IMG/VR virus record: IMGVR_UViG_3300022896_000003
Coordinates: 1-43,000 of that record
DNA from: a virus
DNA: 43,000 bases
Direction: 5' to 3' (one strand)
Both the position numbers and the translations under genes were made by a program. The notes under the pieces were generated by a model. The model had not been told where the DNA came from. It worked only from the letters and a program-made list of their open reading frames with translations, and made no database searches. Shown here piece by piece: positions 30,629-38,638 of this stretch (within the stretch, counting starts at the first letter, position 1; the number at the start of each line of letters is the position of its first letter).

Positions 30629-31102
30629 ATGACGAACATTGAAAAGTTTAACGACACGGTTTCTATCCTTGTGAATGCGTATCTGAATAACGAACTTGAA
30701 CATGGTAATTGTGCCGCATGTGCAGTGGGTAATATTATTGCATCAAAAAGGGGCGTTAAACCTGTTCTTTCTTGCGAAATGGTAGCTAATGGGGGACGAT
30801 ACAGATTTTCAGATGGCAGCTTCCCGGCGTGGATAGATGTTTTTATAACAAGAACCAGATTCTCCAAACAAATATTCGTGCTCGATGGATACATTGGTGA
30901 GGCTAAAGAAGAGATTGATTTAACTGGATATTCTGTTTTTGACCTTGCAAAAATAGAGTTTGCTTTTGAGCGTGCACTGAATCAAGATACAGAGGAGAGG
31001 ATGTTTGAAGGGTTAATGAACTGCGTTGATGTACTTGCTGAAATCCATGGTGTACCTCTCACAACAACCGAATCAGCTAAGCAATTATTTGTACGCGCAT
31101 GA
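30629..31102 (+). CDS. Hypothetical protein
   Basis: A 157-residue protein starting MTNIEKFNDTVSILVNAY. A Cys/Ala segment (GNCAACAVGNIIASKRG, about 26-42) and a long C-terminal helix (FDLAKIEFAFERAL) are visible. Similar proteins occur in other Bacteroidota phages, function unknown to me. Confidence 0.6.
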   Translation: MTNIEKFNDTVSILVNAYLNNELEHGNCAACAVGNIIASKRGVKPVLSCEMVANGGRYRFSDGSFPAWIDVFITRTRFSKQIFVLDGYIGEAKEEIDLTGYSVFDLAKIEFAFERALNQDTEERMFEGLMNCVDVLAEIHGVPLTTTESAKQLFVRA

Positions 31103-31209
31103 CCACCGAATTTACCATGTACTTTATCTGGACAGCTATAGGGCTAGTGGCTGTAACAAACTGCTGGATTTTTCAGGATTTTACTTTGCAGGAAAACGAG
31201 AAAAGATGA
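31099..31209 (+). CDS. Tiny membrane protein
   Basis: A 36-residue frame with a central transmembrane helix (MYFIWTAIGLVAVTNCWIF) and an acidic C-terminus. ATGA overlaps on both sides support it. Function unknown. Confidence 0.5.
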   Translation: MTTEFTMYFIWTAIGLVAVTNCWIFQDFTLQENEKR

Positions 31210-31589
31210 GAGAGCTTAAATTCCGCGCTTGGGACAACGTAGATAAAAAGTGGTTGTTCGGATATGACTACAATGGACTTGGCGGCTTCAACCTGCTAGG
31301 AGAAGTGGTTTTGCTTGGAGAACTATCTAGCATCAGCTTAGATCGCCTGAAGGATATTGAAATAGATCAGTTCACCGGGCTACAGGATAAAAACTTGGTT
31401 GATATTTACGAGGGTGATGTTATTAAATGGTGCTTTGTTAACACTGGTGACCTGGATGAAAAAGAATATACGGAAGTTGTGGAGTGGAATGAATGTGGAT
31501 TTTTTCTTGATGGAGGCGCACCATTAACGGTTGCTATGGACGACTGTGAAGTAATCGGAAACATACATCAAAACCCTGAGCTTATATGA
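31206..31589 (+). CDS. YopX-family protein
   Basis: A 127-residue protein starting MRELKFRAWDNVDKKW, the YopX signature. IDQFTGLQDKN (about 58-68) and VDIYEGDVIKW (about 70-80), then VEWNECGFFL and VIGNIHQNPEL complete the family pattern. YopX proteins are common in phages of Bacillota and Bacteroidota and of unknown role. The start is set by an ATGA overlap; longer in-frame extension upstream is not needed. Confidence 0.85.
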   Translation: MRELKFRAWDNVDKKWLFGYDYNGLGGFNLLGEVVLLGELSSISLDRLKDIEIDQFTGLQDKNLVDIYEGDVIKWCFVNTGDLDEKEYTEVVEWNECGFFLDGGAPLTVAMDDCEVIGNIHQNPELI

Positions 31590-31807
31590 GAACAGAATTT
31601 ATCAAAGAACTAACAGGCCGATCTTTTGAAGATTACTCTAGTGCCGAGCTCGAAATACTTTTGGATGCTATCCGGTGCCGAATGGTTGAACTGGAAAAAA
31701 AAGGATGGGAACCTCTCGAAACTTATAACGTCTTGCAGCAATTCCGCACCAAGATAGTTGAGGCCAAGATTTTAGTTCTCCAAAGGGAAAAGGTTTTAAA
31801 CGGGTAG
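31586..31807 (+). CDS. Hypothetical helical protein
   Basis: A 73-residue protein starting MRTEFIKELTGRSFEDY. Helical throughout (AELEILLDAIRCRMVELEKK). Overlaps YopX by 4 bases. No family. Confidence 0.55.
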   Translation: MRTEFIKELTGRSFEDYSSAELEILLDAIRCRMVELEKKGWEPLETYNVLQQFRTKIVEAKILVLQREKVLNG

Positions 31808-31810
31808 GGT

Positions 31811-32050
31811 ATGAAAGAGAAAATTGGATTATTGTGTATTGGGTTCATATCTGGATGTATTTGCATAGCCGCAATTATGTCAGGAATGGAAATCACGGAA
31901 TACCAAAAAGCCGTGCGAGAAAGAGATGCGTATAATGAATTATACTTAAAATGTGAGCGAGATAAAGCTTACAAAGAAACAGAAGAAACGATTGAAGACA
32001 TAAACAAAACCATTAGAAGTATACAAAAAGAATTAGGAATAAAGCAATGA
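31811..32050 (+). CDS. Membrane-anchored coiled-coil protein
   Basis: A 79-residue protein with an N-terminal transmembrane segment (IGLLCIGFISGCICIAAIM) and a coiled-coil C-terminus (about 30-78). The layout resembles small Rz-like or exclusion proteins, but no clear assignment is possible. Confidence 0.55.
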   Translation: MKEKIGLLCIGFISGCICIAAIMSGMEITEYQKAVRERDAYNELYLKCERDKAYKETEETIEDINKTIRSIQKELGIKQ

Positions 32051-32211
32051 AACTCCTCATCCTCCTTCGTCTCTACATCTTATCCAAAAGATCAGAGCAT
32101 CCAGCACACAGAAAGATCTATTACAACGCTATTCAAGAGATACTAAACGAGAAAGAGTCGTTTGAATGGAAGGTGAAGGTGTTTAAATTGACGCAAGTTT
32201 GGCCTTTATGA
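32047..32211 (+). CDS. Small basic protein
   Basis: A 54-residue frame starting MKLLILLRLYILSKR, with a hydrophobic start and a basic, helical remainder. ATGA overlaps with both neighbours. Unknown. Confidence 0.5.
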   Translation: MKLLILLRLYILSKRSEHPAHRKIYYNAIQEILNEKESFEWKVKVFKLTQVWPL

Positions 32212-32399
32212 ATAAGCTTTATGACATGCTACAAGAGGCGTTTGAGGCCGGACAGGACCATGCTACTGACTACGAGCACGGATCAAGAGAATATTACCCT
32301 GATTTCAAAAAATGGGTCGAACAGAACCAAAAAGAAATTACAGAGCTTTACAACTTCATTAAAAAAGCCGCTGACATGGAGTCAAACGGCTTTCATTAA
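32208..32399 (+). CDS. Last early gene, hypothetical protein
   Basis: A 63-residue protein starting MNKLYDMLQEAFEAGQDH. Helical, acidic. The segment FEAGQDHATDYEHG resembles small early phage proteins. A terminator hairpin overlaps its final codons. Confidence 0.55.
   Translation: MNKLYDMLQEAFEAGQDHATDYEHGSREYYPDFKKWVEQNQKEITELYNFIKKAADMESNGFH
32364..32393. terminator. Bidirectional hairpin between convergent blocks
   Basis: AAAGCCG (32364-32370) and CGGCTTT (32387-32393) form a perfect inverted repeat with flanking A and T runs on both sides (AAAAAAGCCG ... CGGCTTTCATT). It would end both the early (plus) and the late (minus) transcripts. Confidence 0.6.
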
Positions 32400-32415
32400 C
32401 AGCCACTAAAAGCTA

Positions 32416-32847
32416 TTATGCCTCTGGTGTTACTGGCGGCTCTGTTGGCGCGTCAGCGATAGTTCCTTCCAAATCTGTTTTAATCGCAGACAATGCGTCA
32501 GTGTTAGCGGTAAGTTTGCCAACAACACGATCAATTATTTCTTGTGATGCTCCGAGTTCTGCAAGTTGTGCGGCGAGATCAGCAATTTGAGCAGTCTGGT
32601 TGCTTATGGTTGTACTCAGTCCGTCAATTGCCGTTTGAATTTGTCCTTGCTCAGTATCAAGGGTGGTTTGTAAAGCTGCAATCTGCTCACTTTGTGCGTC
32701 CACTTGCGCTTCTAGGTCTGTCAATTTTGCCATGATTTCAGTTTTTGAGGTTAGAATTTCTTTTAAAATTTTGTCTGCTTTCTCATCCAAACCTTTCAGT
32801 TCTACATGGATATGCAGCTCTTTTATTTCGAATGTGATTAAGCTCAT
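32416..32847 (-). CDS. Coiled-coil protein, end of late operon
   Basis: A 143-residue protein starting MSLITFEIKELHIHVEL, then a long coiled coil with heptads (LEAQVDAQSEQIAALQTTLD) and a Pro/Thr/Glu tail. No signal peptide. Similar coiled coils stand near the fibres or lysis genes of Bacteroidota phages; perhaps a fibre or virion accessory. No domain recognised. Confidence 0.65.
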   Translation of the reverse strand: MSLITFEIKELHIHVELKGLDEKADKILKEILTSKTEIMAKLTDLEAQVDAQSEQIAALQTTLDTEQGQIQTAIDGLSTTISNQTAQIADLAAQLAELGASQEIIDRVVGKLTANTDALSAIKTDLEGTIADAPTEPPVTPEA

Positions 32848-32873
32848 AGAAAGGCAATCTACAAATTTTAGTC

Positions 32874-33263
32874 CTACTTTGAAAACACTCTGTATGCAAT
32901 GGTAAAACTCACGCCGAACAATGCGAAGTACAGCAATGCGTCAGACAACCAAGCCCCGAACACCGGCCTGTAGAATACAATGCTCAACGTGAGTAATATT
33001 TTAAAGCAGAACTGGAAAAAATGGTAAGAATCGGTAAACGTCACAAAGATCGTAGCCGACCCCGGAAATCTTTCCTTATGAAGGATCTTGAATAGCTTAT
33101 AGTATCTGTTGTTGGGCGGTGCCTGTAATGGCTTCTTATACTTATTCAGCCACGATGCCGACCCGAACCAGCTTGCGGGGTCTTTTGACAGTTTTCCATG
33201 AATGGACATTTGTGATAATGTATAGAACACTACTGATAAAGCGAATAGAGGTAGCGAGATCAT
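32874..33263 (-). CDS. Multi-pass membrane protein
   Basis: A 129-residue protein with N-terminal (LPLFALSVVFYTLSQM) and two C-terminal hydrophobic helices (FKILLTLSIVFYRPVFGAW, ALLYFALFGVSFTIAYRVF). The central SWLNKYKKP ... ERFPGSATIFVTFTD ... HFFQ pattern is a recurring Bacteroidota membrane protein family of unknown function. Overlaps the next upstream gene by 4 bases. Confidence 0.65.
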   Translation of the reverse strand: MISLPLFALSVVFYTLSQMSIHGKLSKDPASWFGSASWLNKYKKPLQAPPNNRYYKLFKILHKERFPGSATIFVTFTDSYHFFQFCFKILLTLSIVFYRPVFGAWLSDALLYFALFGVSFTIAYRVFSK

Positions 33264-33448
33264 TTCTTATTCCAGATTACCAACTGAGTAATACAAGCCA
33301 CAATAAACAAGGCTGCACACACACCATAAGCCCAGGGAAAGCCTGGATCAGGACCGTATAAACGGCCCGACACGTAGATAAACAACACCGCAAAGCCTGA
33401 GAAGCCAGCCATTAGCACAGATCCGAAATTCCATTGGCGGTTTTTCAT
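33260..33448 (-). CDS. Small two-pass membrane protein, holin-like
   Basis: A 62-residue protein with two transmembrane helices (FGSVLMAGFSGFAVLFIYV and YGVCAALFIVACITQLVIW) and a positively charged end. Size and topology fit a class II holin, and it is in the lysis cluster, but several neighbours fit as well. Confidence 0.5.
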   Translation of the reverse strand: MKNRQWNFGSVLMAGFSGFAVLFIYVSGRLYGPDPGFPWAYGVCAALFIVACITQLVIWNKK

Positions 33449-33852
33449 GGTTTTGTTGGTGATGTCGGGGTTGGTGTACCTAGTGTTCCGTCTAAAGCAT
33501 CGCTCTTATCAGTTTTGAAATCTATACTTTTTCTAAAATTTGACTTAGCCACACTCATCAGTTGAAGTATCATATAACTACCGGAAAAACCGACCAGAAT
33601 AAATATTGATTTGATCTTGCCTAATATTCTCGGGTCCATATCCAGCCACTCGTCAGCAACAAACACAAGTCCGAACGAAGACAATGCGTCTACGATTAAC
33701 GCCCACTTGTCGTCTTTTAAATAACCTCCTAGTGAAAATTGGAGATTGGCTACCTTATGATCAACCGCCAAAGATCTAACCTTAAAAGCGATGTGTATAA
33801 TATTGCCGATAAGGCAAGCTATTACGCATTGGTAATATAGTTCGTGTGTCAT
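33445..33852 (-). CDS. Membrane protein directly after the amidase
   Basis: A 135-residue protein with two or three hydrophobic segments (YYQCVIACLIGNIIHIAF, DALSSFGLVFVADEW and IFILVGFSGSYMILQLM) and a Pro/Thr-rich hydrophilic C-terminus. Its ATG overlaps the amidase stop, so it is a holin or antiholin candidate by context. Confidence 0.6.
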   Translation of the reverse strand: MTHELYYQCVIACLIGNIIHIAFKVRSLAVDHKVANLQFSLGGYLKDDKWALIVDALSSFGLVFVADEWLDMDPRILGKIKSIFILVGFSGSYMILQLMSVAKSNFRKSIDFKTDKSDALDGTLGTPTPTSPTKP

Positions 33853-34460
33853 ATAGGCTTTAGTTTTTCTACCATCTTAATGCTTTCCAAAAGGCAATTT
33901 GCGATACTATTTTGACCCTCATCACTCAAAAGGAATCCCGCTTCCTTACGATTGTCAAAGAAAAGGTTCTCCACAAGCAACGCCGGGCAGTCCGTCTTTC
34001 TCAAAACGTAGAATTCCTCCTCTTTATCTGCATCTCCGTCCTTTTTATCCTCACGAAAGGGAATATTTGGGAACATTTTTTTATAAACATCGCAAAATAT
34101 CTGTGCAATCTTGTCACTTTTTGTTTGGCCCTTGGAGGTGAAGATCTCAAAACCTGATCCGGCACCGGCATTTGAGTGAATTGACAGGAAAATACACCGT
34201 TTATCTTTCGCGTATCGGTTGTCTGCCTTCTGTACCCGCGTCTGTAGACTAAGATCGTCTACATCGTCAGAGATAATGTCGTATTCAATCTTCTCATGAT
34301 CGAGCAACCTGGCTAATTTGTATGTGATCAGCCGGTTTATTACGCCTTCATAGATGATTGTGCCGTCCGGAAACTTGAACATCTTGCGCGGAGCGGTGAC
34401 ATAGTGGTCCTTTATCATACCCCCATGTCCTGCATCCAATAAAAACACGTAGTTGCTCAT
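33849..34460 (-). CDS. N-acetylmuramoyl-L-alanine amidase (Amidase_3), endolysin
   Basis: A 203-residue zinc enzyme that cuts the lactyl-peptide bond of peptidoglycan at lysis. DAGHGG (9-14) gives His12, IYEGVIN (36-42) gives Glu38, SIHSNAG (93-99) gives His95, the three zinc ligands, and VENLFFDN (163-170) carries the catalytic Glu164. There is no signal peptide, so it needs a holin. No cell-wall-binding domain follows. Coupled to the flanking membrane genes by 4-base overlaps. Confidence 0.92.
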   Translation of the reverse strand: MSNYVFLLDAGHGGMIKDHYVTAPRKMFKFPDGTIIYEGVINRLITYKLARLLDHEKIEYDIISDDVDDLSLQTRVQKADNRYAKDKRCIFLSIHSNAGAGSGFEIFTSKGQTKSDKIAQIFCDVYKKMFPNIPFREDKKDGDADKEEEFYVLRKTDCPALLVENLFFDNRKEAGFLLSDEGQNSIANCLLESIKMVEKLKPI

Positions 34461-34729
34461 CTCCCTTGATATTTTTGTGATGGTTTTTTACCCACTCCTC
34501 CAATTGCTGCGTGATTAGTCCTGCTGAAGTAGAACCCAATCACAAGCGTGAAGGCCATTTTTATGGCCGCACTGTCAATCTTTTTTATCTCGCAATATAA
34601 GAAGGCTATAGTTACAACAATCGCCACAATCGCCTGTGTGTACTCCCAAATCATATTTATCTTCCGCTGACCCGCTGTTACTACGTCCTCTTGCTCTGTC
34701 GTGGTCGGGGGAAGGGATTTGGCTCTCAC
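34457..34729 (-). CDS. Holin candidate
   Basis: A 90-residue protein beginning with GTG overlapping the previous stop; an internal start at Met26 (MIWEYTQAIVAIVVTI) is possible. Two hydrophobic helices (AIVAIVVTIAFLYCEI and IKMAFTLVIGFYFSRTN). VIGFYFSRTN resembles a motif of Bacteroidota phage holin-like proteins. It directly precedes the amidase. Confidence 0.6.
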   Translation of the reverse strand: MRAKSLPPTTTEQEDVVTAGQRKINMIWEYTQAIVAIVVTIAFLYCEIKKIDSAAIKMAFTLVIGFYFSRTNHAAIGGVGKKPSQKYQGR

Positions 34730-34989
34730 CTTGTTTTCCTCTTTTGAAGCTCTTTTATCTCCGCTGTGTGTATTTCTATGTCATCCGCATGGGTTTCCAG
34801 GATCACAGAGTGCCGTTCAAACCCTAAAACCAATTTATCAACTGTCACTTGAAGCTGTTTTAAGATCGCCGAAAGCTGATTGGCTATCAATCGGAACATA
34901 ATTAATCCCGCCGCGAACAGAAAAACTATCGCCCAAATCAGTATTTGCTTATCAATGGCCTGCGCCGTCTTATAGATGTCTTGCTCCAT
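34726..34989 (-). CDS. Membrane-anchored coiled-coil protein
   Basis: An 87-residue protein with one transmembrane helix (ILIWAIVFLFAAGLIMF, about 17-33) and a cytoplasmic or periplasmic coiled coil (about 38-86). The layout is like inner-membrane spanin (Rz) or Bdr/XhlA-type lysis accessories. Confidence 0.55.
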   Translation of the reverse strand: MEQDIYKTAQAIDKQILIWAIVFLFAAGLIMFRLIANQLSAILKQLQVTVDKLVLGFERHSVILETHADDIEIHTAEIKELQKRKTR

Positions 34990-35359
34990 TGTCTCTCATT
35001 GTTTGATACCGAAATACAACTAATCCAAAGATACAGGTCTTTACTACATTCCACGGAACGTCTTGCCAAAACCAACCCCTGTAGTATATCCGATACAAAA
35101 TCAAATCCACAACCTCAATACAAAAATAAACGACATAAGCGAACCTATGCCGTGTGTTTGCTGGCCAGATCATAAATGAAAGCATTACCCCGGCGAGGAT
35201 AATTTGCCCCACGTGTTCAAAAATGTGGTAGTAAAATACGTCTTTTGGGATATGCTGATAGTCATTCCCGAGAGGAAGGTAAACTACCTCCTTTGGATCG
35301 AACAGCTTAAACAGTACGCCGACTGCGTTAGCTAAAAATATTGCCCAAAGCCGTACCAT
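34970..35359 (-). CDS. Multi-pass membrane protein
   Basis: A 129-residue protein with three hydrophobic segments (LWAIFLANAVGVLF, IILAGVMLSFMIWPAN, FAYVVYFCIEVVDLILY). Aromatic-rich. Part of the lysis cluster; no family recognised. Confidence 0.55.
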   Translation of the reverse strand: MVRLWAIFLANAVGVLFKLFDPKEVVYLPLGNDYQHIPKDVFYYHIFEHVGQIILAGVMLSFMIWPANTRHRFAYVVYFCIEVVDLILYRIYYRGWFWQDVPWNVVKTCIFGLVVFRYQTMRDNGARHL

Positions 35360-35547
35360 TAATGAGGAGGCGGGAACGGAGCCGGTTTTCCAGAATTTTG
35401 CTTCATATTTCCGTTCACAGTGATGTTGTAGTCACCCGCGACGTGAATCGTGAAGTTGTAAATAATGTTTTGAGTGTAGTCTTCTGCCGGTTCTTCCTCA
35501 GTCAATGGTGAAACGGTCTTTGCTTTCAATTTCTTCAACATATCCAA
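35359..35547 (-). CDS. Small hypothetical protein
   Basis: A 62-residue hydrophilic protein starting MDMLKKLKAKTVSP, with a strand-like middle (NIIYNFTIHVAGDYNITVNG) and a Pro-rich end. No hydrophobic helix, unlike its neighbours. Its 3' end overlaps the next ATG by one base. Confidence 0.5.
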   Translation of the reverse strand: MDMLKKLKAKTVSPLTEEEPAEDYTQNIIYNFTIHVAGDYNITVNGNMKQNSGKPAPFPPPH

Positions 35548-35680
35548 GTATTTTATTGATCCTATTTATCACCTGTTTTATCATTATAATCCCCCAACTC
35601 ACCCCCGATACAAACATAACCGCTCCTAGGAGACATAAGTAAACTGCAACTGTCGCTACGGCCTCCTGATGTGGTGTCAT
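35498..35680 (-). CDS. Small membrane protein
   Basis: A 60-residue protein with one long transmembrane helix (AVYLCLLGAVMFVSGVSWGII) and a short helical tail. It overlaps the next gene by 50 bases in another frame. Lysis accessory candidate. Confidence 0.45.
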   Translation of the reverse strand: MTPHQEAVATVAVYLCLLGAVMFVSGVSWGIIMIKQVINRINKILGYVEEIESKDRFTID

Positions 35681-35762
35681 TTCATATTTTGTTTCCTAAA
35701 TTTACGCTAACGGTTGAAACCTTCCCATACCTAGGTTTGCGATCCAACTGACTTCCGGGGGT

Positions 35763-35794
35763 TTTTGCTAGCGACATTGATGTCGTGAGCAAAA
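35763..35794. promoter_or_regulatory. Long near-perfect hairpin after the CBM6-like gene
   Basis: TTTTGCT (35763-35769) pairs with AGCAAAA (35788-35794) and CGACAT (35772-35777) with ATGTCG (35780-35785), with 2x2 mismatches between. It lies right at the stop of the CBM6-like gene. No T run follows on the minus strand, so it is more likely an mRNA processing or stability element than a terminator. The remaining 80 bases to 35680 show nothing further. Confidence 0.5.
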
Positions 35795-36421
35795 TTATGG
35801 CTCCAATGTGAAGCTATCCAAGTTACAATTTCGGTTAGTTGTTAAGCTGATTGCCCCTGACCCTAGCCCCACAAAGTTAAATTTATCTGACGGCACCGGA
35901 GTTCCCCATCCGCCTGTGTGCTTCAAAGTAAACGTGCCTATTACGGTCGTTCCTGCCCTCACTGTGACCACCAAATTAGGAGGCTCGTTCGCTACTGCGT
36001 ATTTAAAAGTAATCGATTTAAAGCCTGCTGCTGTCTGTGAGTAGTTCGCTACACCACCCTGGCCACCTGGAGAAATGTAAGTACCTCGATTAGTGACGTT
36101 CGTGCTTGTTGGTAGGAAAGTTTCAGCCTCTACGGTTACCGGTTTGGGCGTTGGGGGGTCTACTGGGGGAATAGGTGTCGCCGTATCGCGAATGGTAAAA
36201 TCCAGCACTAATGTTTTACTTTCGAAGAGTAATTTATACAGTTCATCCCCTTGCGTGAGCGTTCCCTTTTGACCTGCTTTTAAAACCAGATCCTTTGAAA
36301 CATAATCTTTGTCGTCTCCTGATGGATCGGAACGGAGTTTTACGGATTGAGCCGCCAACCTCCCCGCTGTCGCGAGAAGGAACAGGGCTATGGTGAGCTT
36401 AATGATGGTGTTATTCTTCAT
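35795..36421 (-). CDS. Secreted protein with CBM6-like carbohydrate-binding domain
   Basis: A 208-residue protein with a Sec signal (LTIALFLLATAGRLAAQS, cleavage after AAQ), a short N-terminal region, a Pro-rich linker (DTATPIPPVDPPTPKP), then a CBM6-type domain (about 95-208). The domain has the pattern VEAETF ... GTYISPGG ... VANYS ... ITFKYAVA ... GTFTLKHTGGWG ... NLDSFTLEP. CBM6 binds polysaccharide ends or chains. Export from a phage late operon is unusual; it may act on host glycans or on the cell surface. Confidence 0.7.
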   Translation of the reverse strand: MKNNTIIKLTIALFLLATAGRLAAQSVKLRSDPSGDDKDYVSKDLVLKAGQKGTLTQGDELYKLLFESKTLVLDFTIRDTATPIPPVDPPTPKPVTVEAETFLPTSTNVTNRGTYISPGGQGGVANYSQTAAGFKSITFKYAVANEPPNLVVTVRAGTTVIGTFTLKHTGGWGTPVPSDKFNFVGLGSGAISLTTNRNCNLDSFTLEP

Positions 36422-36647
36422 TGTCTTTTTTGGCTGGTTGTTTCGCTGCTTTAATACTGTCCCGCTTTACTTGTGCCTGAACTCGTCTCATTTCAGTTTC
36501 CATGCGTCTTATTTCCGCTTTGTACTTTTCCGCAATCTGTTTACGTGAATCCGCGTTCTCTTTCGCAGTGTCAGCTTTGTGGTAGGTGCTTTGAGCGAAA
36601 ATTGTTCCGCTTACCAGCATTAAAAGGATTACTATTAAGTTTTTCAT
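36411..36647 (-). CDS. Small exported coiled-coil protein
   Basis: A 78-residue protein: Sec signal MKNLIVILLMLVSGTIFAQS, then a highly charged coiled coil (ADSRKQIAEKYKAEIRRMET). The start at 36647 removes nine upstream residues of an ATG deeper in the neighbouring gene. Predicted periplasmic. It overlaps the CBM6 gene start by 11 bases. Unknown role. Confidence 0.6.
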   Translation of the reverse strand: MKNLIVILLMLVSGTIFAQSTYHKADTAKENADSRKQIAEKYKAEIRRMETEMRRVQAQVKRDSIKAAKQPAKKDNEE

Positions 36648-36661
36648 AATATAAATATAGT

Positions 36662-38629
36662 TCAAAATCCACAACCCGGAACCCAGGCAGTTACCCCAAA
36701 TTGATACCCTCCAATCGTGACGCCGCTGCCAGGAGTAATGCCCGGAACTACAACCCCTGCGTTTATCGCTGCGCTCCCTGACTGCACTTGATATTGTCTG
36801 CCATCATGTGCACTGAACCCTCCAACAAAATTGGGGTTCGATGTTAAATTATTCGAAGCTGCACTTCCTGGCGCACAAGAAGGATCTCCATTACACCAAT
36901 TCAACCCGCTCCGGGCAATGTTATTGCGTATAACATCACGCGCGCCGTCCGTATAATTTATATATGATGCCGTCTCTGCTGTGTCCCACGTGTTGTTTAA
37001 AAATGAGCTGGCCGGTACGCTACCACCGGTTTGATGGAAAACAATTCCGTTTGTATAGTTCACTGTTCCCCAACCTATGTTGTAATAAAATGTGACCGGC
37101 CCCATATACTGGTCGCCATAGTGTGAAACGATCTGCGCGCCTTTATCTCCTCCCGCAGCTCCTTCTGTGAGTGCATTGAAATGATGCCACCAATTATGAT
37201 GCACAATCGTTCCGTCAGTTCTAACGCCTTGGCTACCGTATAGAAGAGAACCATCAGAACTGATGAGTCCGCCTTCGCCAAAGTTGTTCCAGGCAATGAC
37301 CATATCGTTATGTGTATCACTGGCCTGGTTACCGTAGTCAATCGCAGAACGTCCGAAAATTTCACCGGTATTATCTGTTATTCTTACTCTCGATTGTCCG
37401 GCCCATGGGCGTACAAAGGCTCCGTAGTTACCTAAATATGAAATTGCGTGTGCATGGTTATTATGAATGTTATCATCATTGTATCCCCAAATTGCTGTGC
37501 CTTGGCTGTTGGTTATGTAAAGGTTTCTGAATTCATTATTTCCACCTGTCACCTGAAATCCGGAATACGCATCGAGTCCTAGATTTTGATTACCTGCAAA
37601 CATACCGTGATATGGATAGGCCACAGTTGCATAAGTGAGTGTGTCAGTTGTTTCCGATGGACGACCGTCATAAATCATATGATCTGTATTGGTTCCAATC
37701 ACCCCGCAACCAAATAACTTGATACCTCTGATGGTTATGTAATCCTTGCCGTTAAAATCGATTCCGTTATTAAATTTCTTGTACGTTATATTGGTCGGTG
37801 ATGATGTGGCGTACACGTATAACACACCTCCTGAATAGTAAAACTCTCCTGGGTAATCTAGTAATCCGAGTGCCCCCCAAAGAAAATACCTTTTATGAAA
37901 ATCTGATCCTGATTCAAAACCAGCACCTAAGGTTAATGTCGTTCCGGATCTACTTGAAATCGGTGCTGATTTTGTAATGAACCATCCTGATGAAGTGGCC
38001 GCCGCGCCTGTGTAGTCAATCGTCGGTATACCCGTGTCAGAAATAGTAGAGTTTGTAAATGTAGTTGTGTTGCCGTCATCCCTCCATTTTGAGCGGTCAA
38101 ATAAATCATCGTATGAATCAATATTAGGCCATCTGGCTTGAATCATTGCGACACCATTGTCCCACACTTGGTTATTTAAAAGTGTTGTGTTTGTAGTTAT
38201 TGCCGTTATCCATTGTGCCGATTGTGGAAGCGTGATTGTTTTCTTCCACACGTTAGTACTGTGTAATGTCCATCCTGACGAACCGGCATCATCAGCGCCA
38301 GAAATAACAACTGTAGCCCCTGATGCGTTTTCAAAGACTATTCTGTTTAAAGCGGTGCCGGATGTGGCCATTAAAATAGACTCTCTATAAGTCTCAGTTT
38401 GTCCGCTTGTTCCTATTATGCACTTTCCACCTGGTTGTACAACATCTGCACACTTCTGACAAGTCAAAAAGGGCTGTGAGTTTGTTCCTGCGTTACCGTC
38501 TGACCCTGATTTCTTAACGTAATAATTTCCGGGTACTGTTGGTGTTCCTCCACCCCCATTTCCGACCGTTGTTAAAATAAGCTGCCCGAAGGAGCAGAAG
38601 GGGAAGAGAAGGAAGAGTAATATTTTCAT
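36662..38629 (-). CDS. Exported right-handed beta-helix protein, possible depolymerase
   Basis: A 655-residue protein with a Sec signal (MKILLFLLFPFCSFGQ), a Gly-rich linker, then YYVKKSGSDGNAGTNSQPF, the opening of DUF1565/pectate-lyase-like beta helices. Repeats such as YITIRGIKLFGCGVIG and NEFRNLYITNSQGTAI (about 290-400) and many Asn/Gly turns support the fold. Such proteins bind or cut polysaccharides; catalytic residues cannot be fixed. The signal peptide is unexpected for a virion spike. Followed closely by the 78-residue gene. Confidence 0.7.
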   Translation of the reverse strand: MKILLFLLFPFCSFGQLILTTVGNGGGGTPTVPGNYYVKKSGSDGNAGTNSQPFLTCQKCADVVQPGGKCIIGTSGQTETYRESILMATSGTALNRIVFENASGATVVISGADDAGSSGWTLHSTNVWKKTITLPQSAQWITAITTNTTLLNNQVWDNGVAMIQARWPNIDSYDDLFDRSKWRDDGNTTTFTNSTISDTGIPTIDYTGAAATSSGWFITKSAPISSRSGTTLTLGAGFESGSDFHKRYFLWGALGLLDYPGEFYYSGGVLYVYATSSPTNITYKKFNNGIDFNGKDYITIRGIKLFGCGVIGTNTDHMIYDGRPSETTDTLTYATVAYPYHGMFAGNQNLGLDAYSGFQVTGGNNEFRNLYITNSQGTAIWGYNDDNIHNNHAHAISYLGNYGAFVRPWAGQSRVRITDNTGEIFGRSAIDYGNQASDTHNDMVIAWNNFGEGGLISSDGSLLYGSQGVRTDGTIVHHNWWHHFNALTEGAAGGDKGAQIVSHYGDQYMGPVTFYYNIGWGTVNYTNGIVFHQTGGSVPASSFLNNTWDTAETASYINYTDGARDVIRNNIARSGLNWCNGDPSCAPGSAASNNLTSNPNFVGGFSAHDGRQYQVQSGSAAINAGVVVPGITPGSGVTIGGYQFGVTAWVPGCGF

Positions 38630-38638
38630 AAAAAGTTT

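Noticed and set aside
37075-37365. Antisense or alternative-frame ORFs inside the beta-helix and fibre genes
   Set aside because: They are shadows in long structural genes whose main frame shows clear family features.
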